Origin: Bradyrhizobium sp. AUGA SZCCT0283
GTDB lineage: Bacteria; Pseudomonadota; Alphaproteobacteria; Rhizobiales; Xanthobacteraceae
Assembly (NCBI RefSeq): GCF_018130385.1
Contig: NZ_JAFCLU010000017.1
Coordinates: 1-64,000 of the forward strand
Reading direction: 5' to 3'
Length of the DNA: 64,000 bases
Made by a program: the position numbers and the translations under genes. Under the pieces are notes generated by a model. The model ran no database searches. It was not told the DNA's origin and was given only the letters and a program-made list of their open reading frames with translations. This document shows, in pieces, positions 52,555-62,048 of the stretch (its first letter is position 1; each line of letters opens with the position of its first letter).

Positions 52555-53775
52555 ATGAAAATTTGTTTCTTGGCCGGATCGTTAGCGATCAGCGGGGGCA
52601 CGTACGTCATCTTTCAACACGCCGCGCATCTTGCGGCATGCGGACATCACGTTACCATTGCGGCGCAAGAGCCGTTCTCTGTTGATACCATATCGTGGCA
52701 TGATGCTGCCCGGTCATTGAATTGCATAGGCATTGAGCAGGCGCGCAGGCACGAATTTGACGTGGTTATTGCGACTTGGTGGAAAACCGCCCTAGCACTT
52801 CCAAGTTTCAATGCGGCGCGCTACGCCTACTTTGTTCAATCGATTGAATCGAGATTCTACCCAATTGATGAGGGCCCGTTACGTCGCTTGATAGACGCAA
52901 CGTATCTTTTGCCAATTAACTTCGTGACTGAAGCGCGTTGGATTAAGGACCACCTGGCAAGCGATTTCGGACAGAGCGCATCCCTCGTCCGAAACGGCAT
53001 TCGCAAAGATATCTATTCGCAAGATGTTGCGCCGATCGAAGAGCGGACGGAAGGCTCTCCTCGAATTTTAGTTGAGGGGCACTTTCGCGTCTCATTCAAA
53101 AATACTGCTCTTGCGATTTCTCTGGCACGCAGAGCTGGCGCGAAAGATGTCTGGCTGCTGACCGGGTCGCCAATAGACTGGGTGCCTGGCGTTCGACGCA
53201 TTTTTTCACAGGTTCCCATCGATGTAGCAGCGCGGGTTTACCGGTCGTGCGACGTGTTGGTGAAGCTGAGTACGGTAGAAGGAATGTTTGGGCCGCCTTT
53301 AGAGATGTTCCACTGTGGTGGCACGGCAATTGTTTTAGATGTATCTGGCCATGACGAATATATTCGACACATGGAAAATGCGATTGTTGTGCCCATGCGC
53401 GATCGGGCAGGAGCACTCGACGCAATTTCTTCTATAATCCGCGATGGGAGACTGCTTCGTTCACTCAAGGAAGGAGCTAAAGCGACCTCCGCTCGATGGC
53501 CTTCATGGGCCAAGTCATCGGCTCAATTCGAGCGCTGGGTTGCGTCCTTGGAGAGTGCTCCTAAAAGTAACCACTTCGAGGTAACTGAGCTCGTCAACAC
53601 GGCATTCCAAGAATACGATCGAGACGAGAGAAGACGCCTCGCAGCCAACCCTTGGGTTAGTTGGCGTTATGGAGCCTACGCGCGTCTTGCGCGGCTTCCA
53701 CCTCGAGCGCTCTCGTTGCTAGAGAACTTGAACGCAATCCTCGAAGTCAGCTTGCCGCCTCGCGAAATCCGATAA
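52555..53775 (+). CDS. Family-4 glycosyltransferase
   Basis: 406 residues with a GT-B layout. N-terminal MKICFLAGSLAISGGTYVIF has the Gly-rich acceptor-side motif; the C-terminal donor domain has LVEGHFRVSFKNTALAISLA, KLSTVEGMFGPPLEMFHCGG (the E-x7-E-type sugar-nucleotide site) and GHDEYIRHMENAIVV. It starts 45 bases after the 51208 gene and probably shares its transcript. Sugar specificity unknown. Confidence 0.87.
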   Translation: MKICFLAGSLAISGGTYVIFQHAAHLAACGHHVTIAAQEPFSVDTISWHDAARSLNCIGIEQARRHEFDVVIATWWKTALALPSFNAARYAYFVQSIESRFYPIDEGPLRRLIDATYLLPINFVTEARWIKDHLASDFGQSASLVRNGIRKDIYSQDVAPIEERTEGSPRILVEGHFRVSFKNTALAISLARRAGAKDVWLLTGSPIDWVPGVRRIFSQVPIDVAARVYRSCDVLVKLSTVEGMFGPPLEMFHCGGTAIVLDVSGHDEYIRHMENAIVVPMRDRAGALDAISSIIRDGRLLRSLKEGAKATSARWPSWAKSSAQFERWVASLESAPKSNHFEVTELVNTAFQEYDRDERRRLAANPWVSWRYGAYARLARLPPRALSLLENLNAILEVSLPPREIR

Positions 53776-53967
53776 AGCGAGCGGACGTGTGCGCATCAGA
53801 ATTGCAGCAGTCAAGCACTTTCCCTGTGTCGATCCAGACACGAGTGGACACCCACAATTGCAACTAAGGGGTTGACGTCGCAGAGCCGACGGGCCTAACT
53901 ATGCCCATTCAGAGTGGTGCTGAGGTACTCGGAAGGTGGGCAGGTGGGCAGGGGGGGAAGTAACTGC

Positions 53968-55191
53968 GTGTCAACGCGGTCGCCTCGAATCGTTTTTCTA
54001 GCAAATGACACGGGCTTCTTTTTTCGGCATTTTGCTCCGGCAATAGAAGCGGCGCTAGAGATTCGAGCGACGATAGTGGCGTTACTTCCGGAGCCGCCTG
54101 ACGCGGATGCTCGCGAATGCTTTAGCGGCGTCGAAGTTATAACCACTCCTCTGGTCCAGAGGGGCGACTCTGCTTGGGCCTTAGCGAGCAAGGTTCTTTG
54201 GCTTGCTTCAACATTGCGTAGCGTCAACCCAGATATCGTTGTCGGATATTCTTTACGCTCAGTAATCGCGCTCGCCATAGCGTTTCCGGCGCTTCGCGCC
54301 AAGCGGCTCGTGTTTGTGGTGACCGGACTTGGTCTCATCGAACTCCTCGAAAATAAAAAAGGGAAGTTCTGTCGATCGATCTTTTACTTCCTGATGAGAT
54401 GTCTCAACCGATCTTCAAGAGCTTGGTTCATTTTCGAAAACCACTCTGACGCCACCCGAATCGGTATTCCTCCTACGAGGAGAGCTCGACACATCATACT
54501 TATGGGAGCTGGGGTTGATCCCGCCGAATTTCAACCAAAACCGGAACCGCTGCTCTCGCCTCTGCGACTTGCGACGGTGAGCCGTCTTGTGTGGTCAAAA
54601 GGAGTGGACCTTGCCGTCGAAGCAGTGTCGGCTCTGGTGAAGGCGGGCTATAACGTTTCGCTAGACATCTACGGCGGCCCCGACCCAGCAAATCCGCGCT
54701 CAGTTGACGAAGCGACGATAGCTAAGTGGAATTCAATGGCGGGAGTGCATTATCGGGGGCACGTCAAAGACGTGGCGCCGGTTTGGCACGAGCATCATGT
54801 CGGACTCTTTCCAAGTCGGGGTGGCGAAGGGCTGCCGCGTGCTTTGCTGGAGGCGGCGGCTTGCGGTCGGCCCACAATTGTTGCGCGTGTGCCTGGATGC
54901 GAAGACTTTATCCGAGACGGTATCGAAGGTTTCGTAGTCCGGCCGGACTCGGTCGAAGATCTCAAATTAGCCATCAAGCGATTTCTCCAAGAGGCTGATC
55001 TGATCACGAGGTTCGGAAAGGCGGGCCGTCAAAGGTATTTGCAAACGGCGACAAGCGCGATCGTGAAGCGGCAATACGAGTGTCTGTTTAGGCTCGAGGC
55101 CAAACAAGGCAGGGCATCTCAAACCCTGGAAGCCAATGTCAGTGCCGACTGCGAAACATTTTCCAGAAGCGAGCTTGCACGACTGCCATGA
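53968..55191 (+). CDS. Family-4 glycosyltransferase
   Basis: 407 residues from GTG 53968, which has a GGGGGGAAG site upstream; a further GTG at 53914 lacks one. GT-B fold: RIVFLANDTGFFFRHFAPAI at the N terminus, VVTGLGLIEL, AGVDPAEFQP, VSRLVWSKGVDLAVEAVSAL and GEGLPRALLEAAACGRPTIV (E-x7-E donor site). It resembles PglA/CapM-type transferases acting on lipid-linked sugars. The C-terminal 40 residues beyond the fold are not conserved-looking. 192 bases from the previous gene. Confidence 0.87.
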   Translation: MSTRSPRIVFLANDTGFFFRHFAPAIEAALEIRATIVALLPEPPDADARECFSGVEVITTPLVQRGDSAWALASKVLWLASTLRSVNPDIVVGYSLRSVIALAIAFPALRAKRLVFVVTGLGLIELLENKKGKFCRSIFYFLMRCLNRSSRAWFIFENHSDATRIGIPPTRRARHIILMGAGVDPAEFQPKPEPLLSPLRLATVSRLVWSKGVDLAVEAVSALVKAGYNVSLDIYGGPDPANPRSVDEATIAKWNSMAGVHYRGHVKDVAPVWHEHHVGLFPSRGGEGLPRALLEAAACGRPTIVARVPGCEDFIRDGIEGFVVRPDSVEDLKLAIKRFLQEADLITRFGKAGRQRYLQTATSAIVKRQYECLFRLEAKQGRASQTLEANVSADCETFSRSELARLP

Positions 55192-55400
55192 TTTGTTTGC
55201 CTTGGATATGGTGCAGTAGCGTCCACGCACCGGTGCCTCCTGGAGGGTAAACCCCACAGCCTTAATCCAGTTGTAGTCTCCGCGCCTCGAGCAGGGGGGC
55301 GGGAAATGGATGAGCTGGTATTTTGTGTGGTTAGCGATGACGGCAATGAGGTTACCAGCAAGGAGTTCCTGACATAGACCGATTAGAGCCTTAGAGCCGC

Positions 55401-55495
55401 GTCGCATGACAATTACATCGTTTCGGGCAAGCCCCTGCAGAACGCCTTCGTCGAGAGACGGTCGGCTCCGGGGACGGGCTATTGAAAGAGACGCT
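55401..55495 (-). pseudogene. Decayed gene copy 1
   Basis: Contains CGGGCAAGCCCCTGCAGAAC and GAGACGCTGGTCCACATGGA. An open minus-strand frame extends 55197-55620 but overlaps the glycosyltransferase end region and carries no known motif. Confidence 0.45.
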
Positions 55496-56319
55496 GGTCC
55501 ACATGGAAGGTTCACGTCCGCGTCGTGCTCGGGTACTGGCGGTTCAGTTATAATGACGCATGCGCATGACCACTTACCTGGATGTCGGAACATCATTGGT
55601 TGACCATACGCCGGCTTCATAAACGTTGCATTGCCATATCTTTATCAAACGGGCCAATATGGACACTTTGCTTTGGGGTCTCGCTATCCTTGCCGCCCTG
55701 TGCATCATACTGCGGTTGGTTCTCCGGTTCTACTTTCCGCCCGATACCTGACCGTCATGCTTCGGTTTAGACTCGTGCCGCGAATAGCATGGACCGCTTG
55801 ACACAGTTTCGAATCCGCACAGGTAGGTTGTCCGGCAACATGATCGCGCTAGTTGCATCAACACGAACGGCGCGGCCACAACTACAACACCACCTGCAAC
55901 GTGCACCCCTATCGGAGCCGTCGGCAATAGAATCGCGGGTACTAATCCACATCTCGGTGGTGAACAAAATCCGAACCGCAGCTGAGCCGGTCGGTGAGCT
56001 TTTTTGGACTAGGTTTGGTTTTCAAAGGATCCCGGTTTGTTGCGGTTGTGATCCCCATAGGTACGATCGTGAATCGATCATATCCGTAGTTCTGCCGAGA
56101 AGTACAAGCCGAGGTCACACGGATCAGCGCGAGTTCGCCCTCCCTTTTTGTTGTGAACCGCGTCCGCGCGCTGAGACCCGTCGGCCCCAACCGGCGGTCC
56201 CAAACGGACAAATGCCCTTGCGAGCCGGCGGGCTCGCAATCGTACAGCACGGCAAGAGCATATTGTTATTTCCGGCACGAAGTCACCATTAGCGCGTTCA
56301 TGAAATGCACCGATTTGGG

Positions 56320-56434
56320 CCCGCGTCGTGTGATGCTACATCGGGTCGGGCAAACCCATGTAGAACAACCTCCGTCGAGGCTTTCAACGATTAGCTGCAG
56401 GACGATTGTTGAACGGGACGCTGTCCGCATGGAA
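56320..56434 (-). pseudogene. Decayed gene copy 2
   Basis: Contains CGGGCAAACCCATGTAGAAC and GGGACGCTGTCCGCATGGAA, matching copy 1 with substitutions and small indels. All three minus-strand phases are interrupted. Confidence 0.45.
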
Positions 56435-56566
56435 GGCTGTGGCCCGCATAACCGGCCAGCGTAAGGTATCGTGACCGGAGCGTGGCTCCCGGATATTGTA
56501 GTCAGCGCCCGGGGCTGGGATCTTGATGCCACGCATCTTCGAGACCGAAGAACACGGTTGGGCAGT

Positions 56567-58042
56567 TCATTGAGCATCTGGCGTTTGAAGCTCTCGATGT
56601 TCTGTATCGAGTTTCTCGCGCTGCAGCTGGCCACCTGCAATGCCGACTGCTAAAAGGTAGAGCCACCCTTGATAAAAATCAAATAGATGCGAGTTAACCA
56701 GAGAACTCACGATATTCTGCACGACAGCGACAAGGCCGATCCACGCAAACGGACTTACGCTCGATACTTCGAGTCCATCTCGGAAGAGCCACAAATGTAC
56801 TCCCCAGATTGCGTAGAGCAGAATGCATCCGACCGCGCCCCACTGGATTGTTACGGCCAGAGTCTGGTTATGCGGATTGTCGACCACTTTCGCCATGATC
56901 CCGGTCTTTCCGGCAGCTTCAGCGGAGAACAATCCCTTGGTCGAACCTGTGCCGTGGCCAAAGATTGGCGCAGAGCGGACAAAGTCAATCGACTTGCGCC
57001 AGAACTCAAGCCGCTCTGCACCTCCGGCCGGGTATCCATCGACGGTTATGGCATTGGCTTGAAAGGCATCCGTTTCCTTCAGAAGGCGTGATACCTTCGA
57101 TTGAAGGTTCGGGGACATCGCCAATAGCCAAGCAGTGAGTATGCATATTCCTGCAAATAGGAACAATGACAGCCATCCTCGTGCATTACGCACTAAAAGC
57201 ACGCCTAGCATGGCGGGTATGTAAAGCAATGCTGTTCTCGCGATATTGACGAAGGCAAGATTTGCGAAGAAGGCGGCCGAGACGGCAACGAGGGCGATCG
57301 CTTTGCCTCGTTGCCGGGTGCGGAGAGGTTCAGCTGCCAATCCTAGGAAGACCACGGCGATGAAGGCAAAGGCCTGACTTTGGTCGATGTAGTTCTTGAG
57401 CGGCACGCCGGACTCCTTCGCTCCGATTGCGGCGCCGACCTCTGGCCACAAAAACACCAGATACGAAAACGCAAGAAGCACCAAATTGGAAGCCACAAAA
57501 GCGACGAACACTGATGTTGCGTGAGACGTCCGCTGAAAATGCAAAAAAAACGGCAACAGCCAAAGCAGTTTCAGCACTTTTTCAAGCGCGTGCAGCCGGT
57601 CGGACCATGGGACCCCGCTGGCCCACGCAGTCCCGACCACAGCCAGTCCAACGAGTGCGATCGGGAGGACACAGGCCGGGCGCTTCAGCTCGTCGATCAT
57701 CGCGCGCGGCGCATGCGTTATCAACATCATGAGAAGGATGGCCAGCACAAGACCCGTTGTGGCCGTCGTCGACCAGGGAAACGCAACAGCTAAGGTTACG
57801 ATGAAGAAATCGATTAACCCAATCCGGACAAGTTGTGCGCGAGGCGCCTCCGGGCCATTCCAAACCAGAAAGAGAAGCCTCAGCCATTCGACCAGCCAGA
57901 TTGCGCTACTGTTCTTCGGGAGAGTTTCTGAGACGTCTCGGTGCTCGGACTTTCTGAGCACCCGTTGATCTATGTTAGGAGCAGATCGGCGAAATGGATC
58001 CGTCAAGATAGGTTTTGCCTTCCTGCAATCGTGTCTCAGCAA
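56567..58042 (-). CDS. O-antigen ligase / Wzy-like membrane protein
   Basis: 491 residues with about 11 hydrophobic helices (FFIVTLAVAFPWS, VLKLLWLLPFFLHF, VAFVASNLVLLAFSYLVFLW and more). The large periplasmic loop includes GGAERLEFWRKSIDFVRSAP and FGHGTGSTKGLF, and after it VVDNPHNQTLAVTIQWGAVG; the PHN motif near the C terminus marks WaaL/Wzy-type proteins. It would ligate or polymerise undecaprenol-linked glycan. The first codon of the frame is a TTG; a GTG at 57961 is an alternative start, because no ATG precedes the first helix. Transcribed against the preceding glycosyltransferases. Confidence 0.85.
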   Translation of the reverse strand: MLRHDCRKAKPILTDPFRRSAPNIDQRVLRKSEHRDVSETLPKNSSAIWLVEWLRLLFLVWNGPEAPRAQLVRIGLIDFFIVTLAVAFPWSTTATTGLVLAILLMMLITHAPRAMIDELKRPACVLPIALVGLAVVGTAWASGVPWSDRLHALEKVLKLLWLLPFFLHFQRTSHATSVFVAFVASNLVLLAFSYLVFLWPEVGAAIGAKESGVPLKNYIDQSQAFAFIAVVFLGLAAEPLRTRQRGKAIALVAVSAAFFANLAFVNIARTALLYIPAMLGVLLVRNARGWLSLFLFAGICILTAWLLAMSPNLQSKVSRLLKETDAFQANAITVDGYPAGGAERLEFWRKSIDFVRSAPIFGHGTGSTKGLFSAEAAGKTGIMAKVVDNPHNQTLAVTIQWGAVGCILLYAIWGVHLWLFRDGLEVSSVSPFAWIGLVAVVQNIVSSLVNSHLFDFYQGWLYLLAVGIAGGQLQREKLDTEHRELQTPDAQ

Positions 58043-58402
58043 GTTCTAGGGGCTCGCTCGTTGATCGGTGTCAGAGCATACAGAACCATCGGCGTCTTGC
58101 CTTTTTTGTCGAACTTCGTCCTGTGACGGCTATGAAAGTTTCGCCATTCGAAGCTCGCGACATCACACCGCTTCTGTCCGAACAAAGCTCCACCCTGCCC
58201 CCGTCGAAGAACTAAGTGAGATACTTGCTCGACGAGTTCCACCATGTTTCGTTTGTGATACTTCTCTTTGTAAATCTTTGCAAATCATTGCTACTTAGGT
58301 AGCAAAAGGGGGCGCAAGGGTGCCATCGCGAAGTGGTTGGAAATGAGGATGGCGTAGTTTCCGGGACGATCAATCATCTGGCTTACGGCTCACTCTAGAA
58401 CT
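58043..58402. other. Intergenic region
   Basis: 360 bases between the ligase-like gene and the 47-residue gene. No recognised gene, repeat or hairpin. It should contain the ligase promoter. Confidence 0.35.
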
Positions 58403-58546
58403 TCATACTTCATACTCATAGGCCACGCCTTCAGGATCATTTTCCTCAAACCACCTTTTCGTGGCGTGCGCACTTGCGAACACCTTGAGGTGATCCTTGT
58501 CGCCAACCCGTTTGCTCTTATCGACGTAGATCAACACCGTCTTCAT
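58403..58546 (-). CDS. 47-residue conserved-looking small protein
   Basis: Starts MKTVLIYVDKSKRVGDKDHL, continues KVFASAHATKRWFEENDPEG and ends VAYEYEV before TGA at 58403-58405. A strong AAGGGGG site lies 4 bases before ATG 58546. Composition (beta strand, basic loop, helix, acidic loop, strand) is that of a compact folded domain. I recall similar small proteins in rhizobia, but no function is known. It lies downstream of the broken acyltransferase gene on the same strand. Confidence 0.72.
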   Translation of the reverse strand: MKTVLIYVDKSKRVGDKDHLKVFASAHATKRWFEENDPEGVAYEYEV

Positions 58547-58706
58547 TGATCCCCCTTCAGCCTGCGTTTGCCCCAATTACACGGTTTGCAATCGAGCTGC
58601 GGCGGAGAGGCGTTGTCCGCTTGAGCCCCGATTATCGCGAATATGCGATCGGTGTCGACTTCAACTCGGTTGCCGATACCGCTGGGCCAATTCGCCTGCT
58701 TTCGGA

Positions 58707-59481
58707 TCACGACTGCGGCCGGCGCGGCGCGAATGGCCAACGTGTGCTTGCAGATATAACCACTACCGTCCGTTTGACAGCGGCGGCGATGACTCGCTTG
58801 ATAGGTGCGAGCATCCATCGTTCCACGATTAGTTGGAAGGCCCAAGCTCCGGCAATCGAGGCCAGGAGCGTTGCGATGGCCACGATGGTGACGGTCGCAG
58901 CAAAGGGCAGCAGGTTTAGCATGGCCAGAAAGAGAGCGCTCGAAAGCGAGCAAATCACCAGCAGGTGAACGAGGTATAGGCTGAAAGATATGTTTCCCAA
59001 GAACCGGGAAACGGGGTTACTGAGAAAGCTTTGTGCGACGGGCGTCATCGCGCAGCCGAGAACGATCATGATCGACAGCAAATTTCTGCCTTCGGTCGTT
59101 CTGAAAATGCAAAGTCTGTATCGGGTGAGCGCGCCGCGATCGCCAGCGCAGGCGCCCCGATCAGGAGTGAGACGCCAGTGCCGAGAGTCACGCGTGCCCC
59201 CGGTCGCAGCGCAATAATTGCGCGATGATCACGCCAGCGAAAAAACCGCACAGGTAGGAATGTCGGAACCACAGCGCTCCGACGGTCGCTGCCAAAAGGT
59301 GGGCGCGCCCTGCCAGTGGAATGGCGCCGACAAGATCGCTGCAGACCCGACCATTTCGGGCGGCATCGTCCAAAGAACAGCATTCCATGAGTGTGCCGGC
59401 CCGGGATAGTTGGCGTGAACGTCCCCCAGCGAGAAACGCAGCATGTCTTGGATTGTGGGTTCGAAGGTATTCCTCCGTTGA
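58707..59481 (-). pseudogene. Acyltransferase-3 family gene, C-terminal pieces
   Basis: Minus-strand pieces in different phases: FEPTIQDMLRFSLGDVHANY and HSWNAVLWTMPPEMVGSA (to 59481), then LLAATVGALWFRHSYLCGFF, and the C-terminal LGNISFSLYLVHLLVICSL with VERWMLAPIKRV (58707-59081). These are in the order of a membrane O-acyltransferase (OafA/acyltransferase-3) but with at least two frameshifts. The N-terminal part is beyond the IS66 element at 62049-62533. Confidence 0.8.
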
Positions 59482-59544
59482 GGGCCGCCTTGTTTGATGG
59501 ACGCGAGCGCTGCAGGTCCTAGGGGTAATCCTAGGAGAAGCGCT

Positions 59545-59946
59545 ATGACGATTTCGCGGGCAGAGGTGATCACATCGGTCGAGCGGCGGCGTCGGTGGTC
59601 GCAGGATGAGAAGGAGCGGCTAGTTGCAGCATCGCTCGAGCCCGGAGCCACTGTTTCCGAGGTGGCTCGCATGGCCGGCCTTCATGTGAGCCAGCTGTTC
59701 AGGTGGCGCAAAGAGCTTTGCAAGTACAGTGAGACGAGTATAGCGCCGTTAGTGCCGGTCGAGATTGGGCCGTCTGTGCCGCCGCGGGATGTGGCCGAAG
59801 CGCCATTGACGACGGCGCCGGCGCGTCGACGGAGGAGCCAGGGCATCATCGAGATCGATCTTGGTAGCGGACACCGCATCCGGGTCGATGGCGACGTTGA
59901 TGGAGACGCGCTGCGTCGAGTTCTCGATGCCCTGGTGCGCCGATGA
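59545..59946 (+). CDS. tnpA: IS66 accessory protein TnpA
   Basis: 133 residues. N-terminal helix-turn-helix of the transposase_8 type: RRRRWSQDEKERLVAASLEP, TVSEVARMAGLHVSQLFRWR. The C-terminal part IIEIDLGSGHRIRVDGDVDG is typical of IS66 OrfA. ATG 59545 has CTAGGAG upstream. The stop overlaps tnpB by four bases. Confidence 0.92.
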   Translation: MTISRAEVITSVERRRRWSQDEKERLVAASLEPGATVSEVARMAGLHVSQLFRWRKELCKYSETSIAPLVPVEIGPSVPPRDVAEAPLTTAPARRRRSQGIIEIDLGSGHRIRVDGDVDGDALRRVLDALVRR

Positions 59947-60290
59947 TCCCGGTTCCGACCGGCGTGCGAGTGTGGCTCGCGACAGGTTACACGGATATGC
60001 GCAGAGGCTTTCCGTCATTGGCACTTCAAGTGCAGGAGGTGCTGCGCAAAGATCCGCTCAGCGGTCATCTGTTCGTCTTTCGCGGTCGCCGCAGCGATCT
60101 TGTGAAGGTGATCTGGCACGATGGCCAGGGAGCATGCCTGTTCACCAAAAGACTCGAGAGAGGAAAGTTCATCTGGCCATCGGTTGCCGGTGAATCGGTA
60201 ACGATCTCTCCAGCGCAGTTGAGCTATCTGTTGTCCGGGATCGATTGGCGCAACCCTCAAGAAACCCGTCGTCCGACGCGGGTCGGATAG
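59943..60290 (+). CDS. tnpB: IS66 accessory protein TnpB
   Basis: 115 residues with the IS66 Orf2 pattern: MIPVPTGVRVWLATGYTDMR, GHLFVFRGRRSDLVKVIWHD and GACLFTKRLERGKFIWP. Normal length for the family. Required with TnpA for transposition of IS66 elements, by family knowledge. Confidence 0.95.
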   Translation: MIPVPTGVRVWLATGYTDMRRGFPSLALQVQEVLRKDPLSGHLFVFRGRRSDLVKVIWHDGQGACLFTKRLERGKFIWPSVAGESVTISPAQLSYLLSGIDWRNPQETRRPTRVG

Positions 60291-60337
60291 CCGTTTTTAC
60301 GGTTTGAATCTGCTGCTTGATCTGATTCAATGGCGTC

Positions 60338-61990
60338 ATGATATCGAAGCCGGACGATCTTCCATCGGACCTTGCGAGTGCCCTGGCGGCGCTGCAGGCC
60401 GAGCGTGAGGCGCGGCTGCGAGCCGAGGCGGTGGCTGCCAGTGCGCGGGCGGAGCTGTCGGACAACGAGGCGCTGATCGCGCATCTCGAGCTGCGGATCG
60501 AGAAGCTCAAACGCGAACTGTACGGGCAGCGCTCCGAGCGCACGGCACGGCTGCTCGAGCAGCTGGAGTTGGAGCTCGAAGAACTCGTCACCACGGCGAG
60601 CGAGGATGAGCTTGCCGCGCAGGCCGCAGCGGCGAAGACGCAGAACGTCCGCCCCTTCATGCGCAAGCGGCCGGTGCGCAAACCATGGCCGGATGACATC
60701 GAACGCGAGCGCGTCGTTATCGAGGCTCCGACGACCTGCGCCTGCTGCGGCGGATCGCGGCTGGCGAAGATCGGTGAGGATGTGACCAAGACGCTGGAGG
60801 AGATCCCGCGTCGCTTCAAGGTCATCGAGACGGTGCGGGAAAAGTTCACCTGCCGCGATTGCGAGAAGATCAGCCAGCCGCCGGCACCCTTCCATGCCAC
60901 GCCGCGCGGCTTCATCGGTCCGCAATTGCTGGCGACGATCCTGTTCGACAAGTTCGGCATGCATATCCCGCTCAACCGCCAGAGCGCGCGCTTCAAGTGT
61001 GAGGGGATCGACTTGCCGTTGTCGACGCTGGCCGATCAGGTTGGCCACGGGACCTTCGCCGTGATGCCGCTCTTCCACCTGATCGAGCGTCATGTGCTCG
61101 CTGCCGAGCGTCTGCATGGCGACGACACCACCATCCGCATCCTGGCGAAAGGTAAGTGCGTGACCGGGCGGATCTGGACCTATGTGCGCGATGACCGGCC
61201 CTTCGCCGGGCCTGCGCCGCCGGCGGCGGTCTATTACGCCTCGAGCGACCGGCGAGGCGAGCATCCCCAGAAGCATCTGGCCGCCTTCGCCGGTATCCTG
61301 CAAGCCGATTGCTACAACGGCTTCGAGCCGCTGTTCGACCCGCAGAAGAAGGTGCTGCCGATTACGCCGGCGTTTTGCTTCGCCCATGCGCGGCGGGGCT
61401 TCTTCGAGCTGGCCGACATCGAGAAGAATGCTCGGGAAGGTAAGAAGGGCAAACCGGTCTCTCCGATCGCGCTGGAGGCGGTCAGACGCCTCGATGCGTT
61501 GTTCGAGATCGAGCGCGCCATCAACGGCCGCGGCGCCGACGAGCGGCGCGCCGTGCGCCAGGAAAAGAGCAAGCCACTTCTCGAGGACATGCACGCCTGG
61601 TTGCTGCGTGAGCGCGAAACCCTCTCGCGCTCCTCCGAGGTCCTGAAGCCTATGAATTACATGCTCAGGCGCTGGAACGACTTCGCCCGCTTCCTCGACG
61701 ATGGCAGGATCTGCTTGACCAACAATTGCGCTGAGCGCGCATTGAGAGGCATCGCATTGGGAAGGCGCAACTGGACCTTCGCTGGCAGCCAGCGTGGTGC
61801 CTACCGTGCCGCCATCATGCTGACGATGATCACGACCTGTCGCCTCAATGACGTCGATCCCAAGGCCTGGCTCGCCGACGTCCTCGCCCGTATCGCCGAT
61901 CTTCCGGCTTCGCGTCTGCACGAACTGCTGCCCTGGGAATGGAAGCTCCTGTGCCAAGCCGACAAGCCCGCCGATCAGCAGGCCGCCTGA
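60338..61990 (+). CDS. tnpC: IS66 transposase TnpC
   Basis: 550 residues. N-terminal leucine-zipper-like coiled coil (ALAALQAEREARLRAEAVAA), a zinc-finger-like CACCGG...CRDC segment (about 128-175), then the DDE domain: LHGDDTTIRI (first Asp), ILQADCYNGFEPLF (second Asp), FCFAHARRGFFEL and NNCAERALRGIALGRRNW (catalytic Glu). C-terminal IS66_C-type end DVLARIADLPASRLHELLPW. Intact and full length. Confidence 0.96.
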   Translation: MISKPDDLPSDLASALAALQAEREARLRAEAVAASARAELSDNEALIAHLELRIEKLKRELYGQRSERTARLLEQLELELEELVTTASEDELAAQAAAAKTQNVRPFMRKRPVRKPWPDDIERERVVIEAPTTCACCGGSRLAKIGEDVTKTLEEIPRRFKVIETVREKFTCRDCEKISQPPAPFHATPRGFIGPQLLATILFDKFGMHIPLNRQSARFKCEGIDLPLSTLADQVGHGTFAVMPLFHLIERHVLAAERLHGDDTTIRILAKGKCVTGRIWTYVRDDRPFAGPAPPAAVYYASSDRRGEHPQKHLAAFAGILQADCYNGFEPLFDPQKKVLPITPAFCFAHARRGFFELADIEKNAREGKKGKPVSPIALEAVRRLDALFEIERAINGRGADERRAVRQEKSKPLLEDMHAWLLRERETLSRSSEVLKPMNYMLRRWNDFARFLDDGRICLTNNCAERALRGIALGRRNWTFAGSQRGAYRAAIMLTMITTCRLNDVDPKAWLADVLARIADLPASRLHELLPWEWKLLCQADKPADQQAA

Positions 61991-62048
61991 CCTTCGCGCA
62001 ACGCCATCATAGAGCTAGCCACGCCCCCGCGCATGCGTCAATCAGGCG

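Larger units (their letters stand above)
55192..56566. other. Gene-free region with two decayed related copies
   Basis: 1375 bases without an intact gene. Two segments, near 55401-55495 and 56320-56434, resemble each other base by base. On the minus strand the first reads SLDEGVLQGLARNDVIVMRR and the second, after a frameshift, STEVVLHGFARPDVASHDAG. They are probably remains of two copies of one gene whose family I do not recognise. Confidence 0.55.

Noticed and set aside
31857..58042. Symbiosis-island identity (nod/nif/fix genes)
   Set aside because: Only a NoeA-like methyltransferase hints at it; no nodABC, nif or fix gene, and no nod-box or NifA site was recognised.
60257..61957. 566-residue minus-strand frame across the IS66 transposase
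   Set aside because: Shadow of tnpC caused by high G+C third positions; the sense frame has a full DDE transposase.
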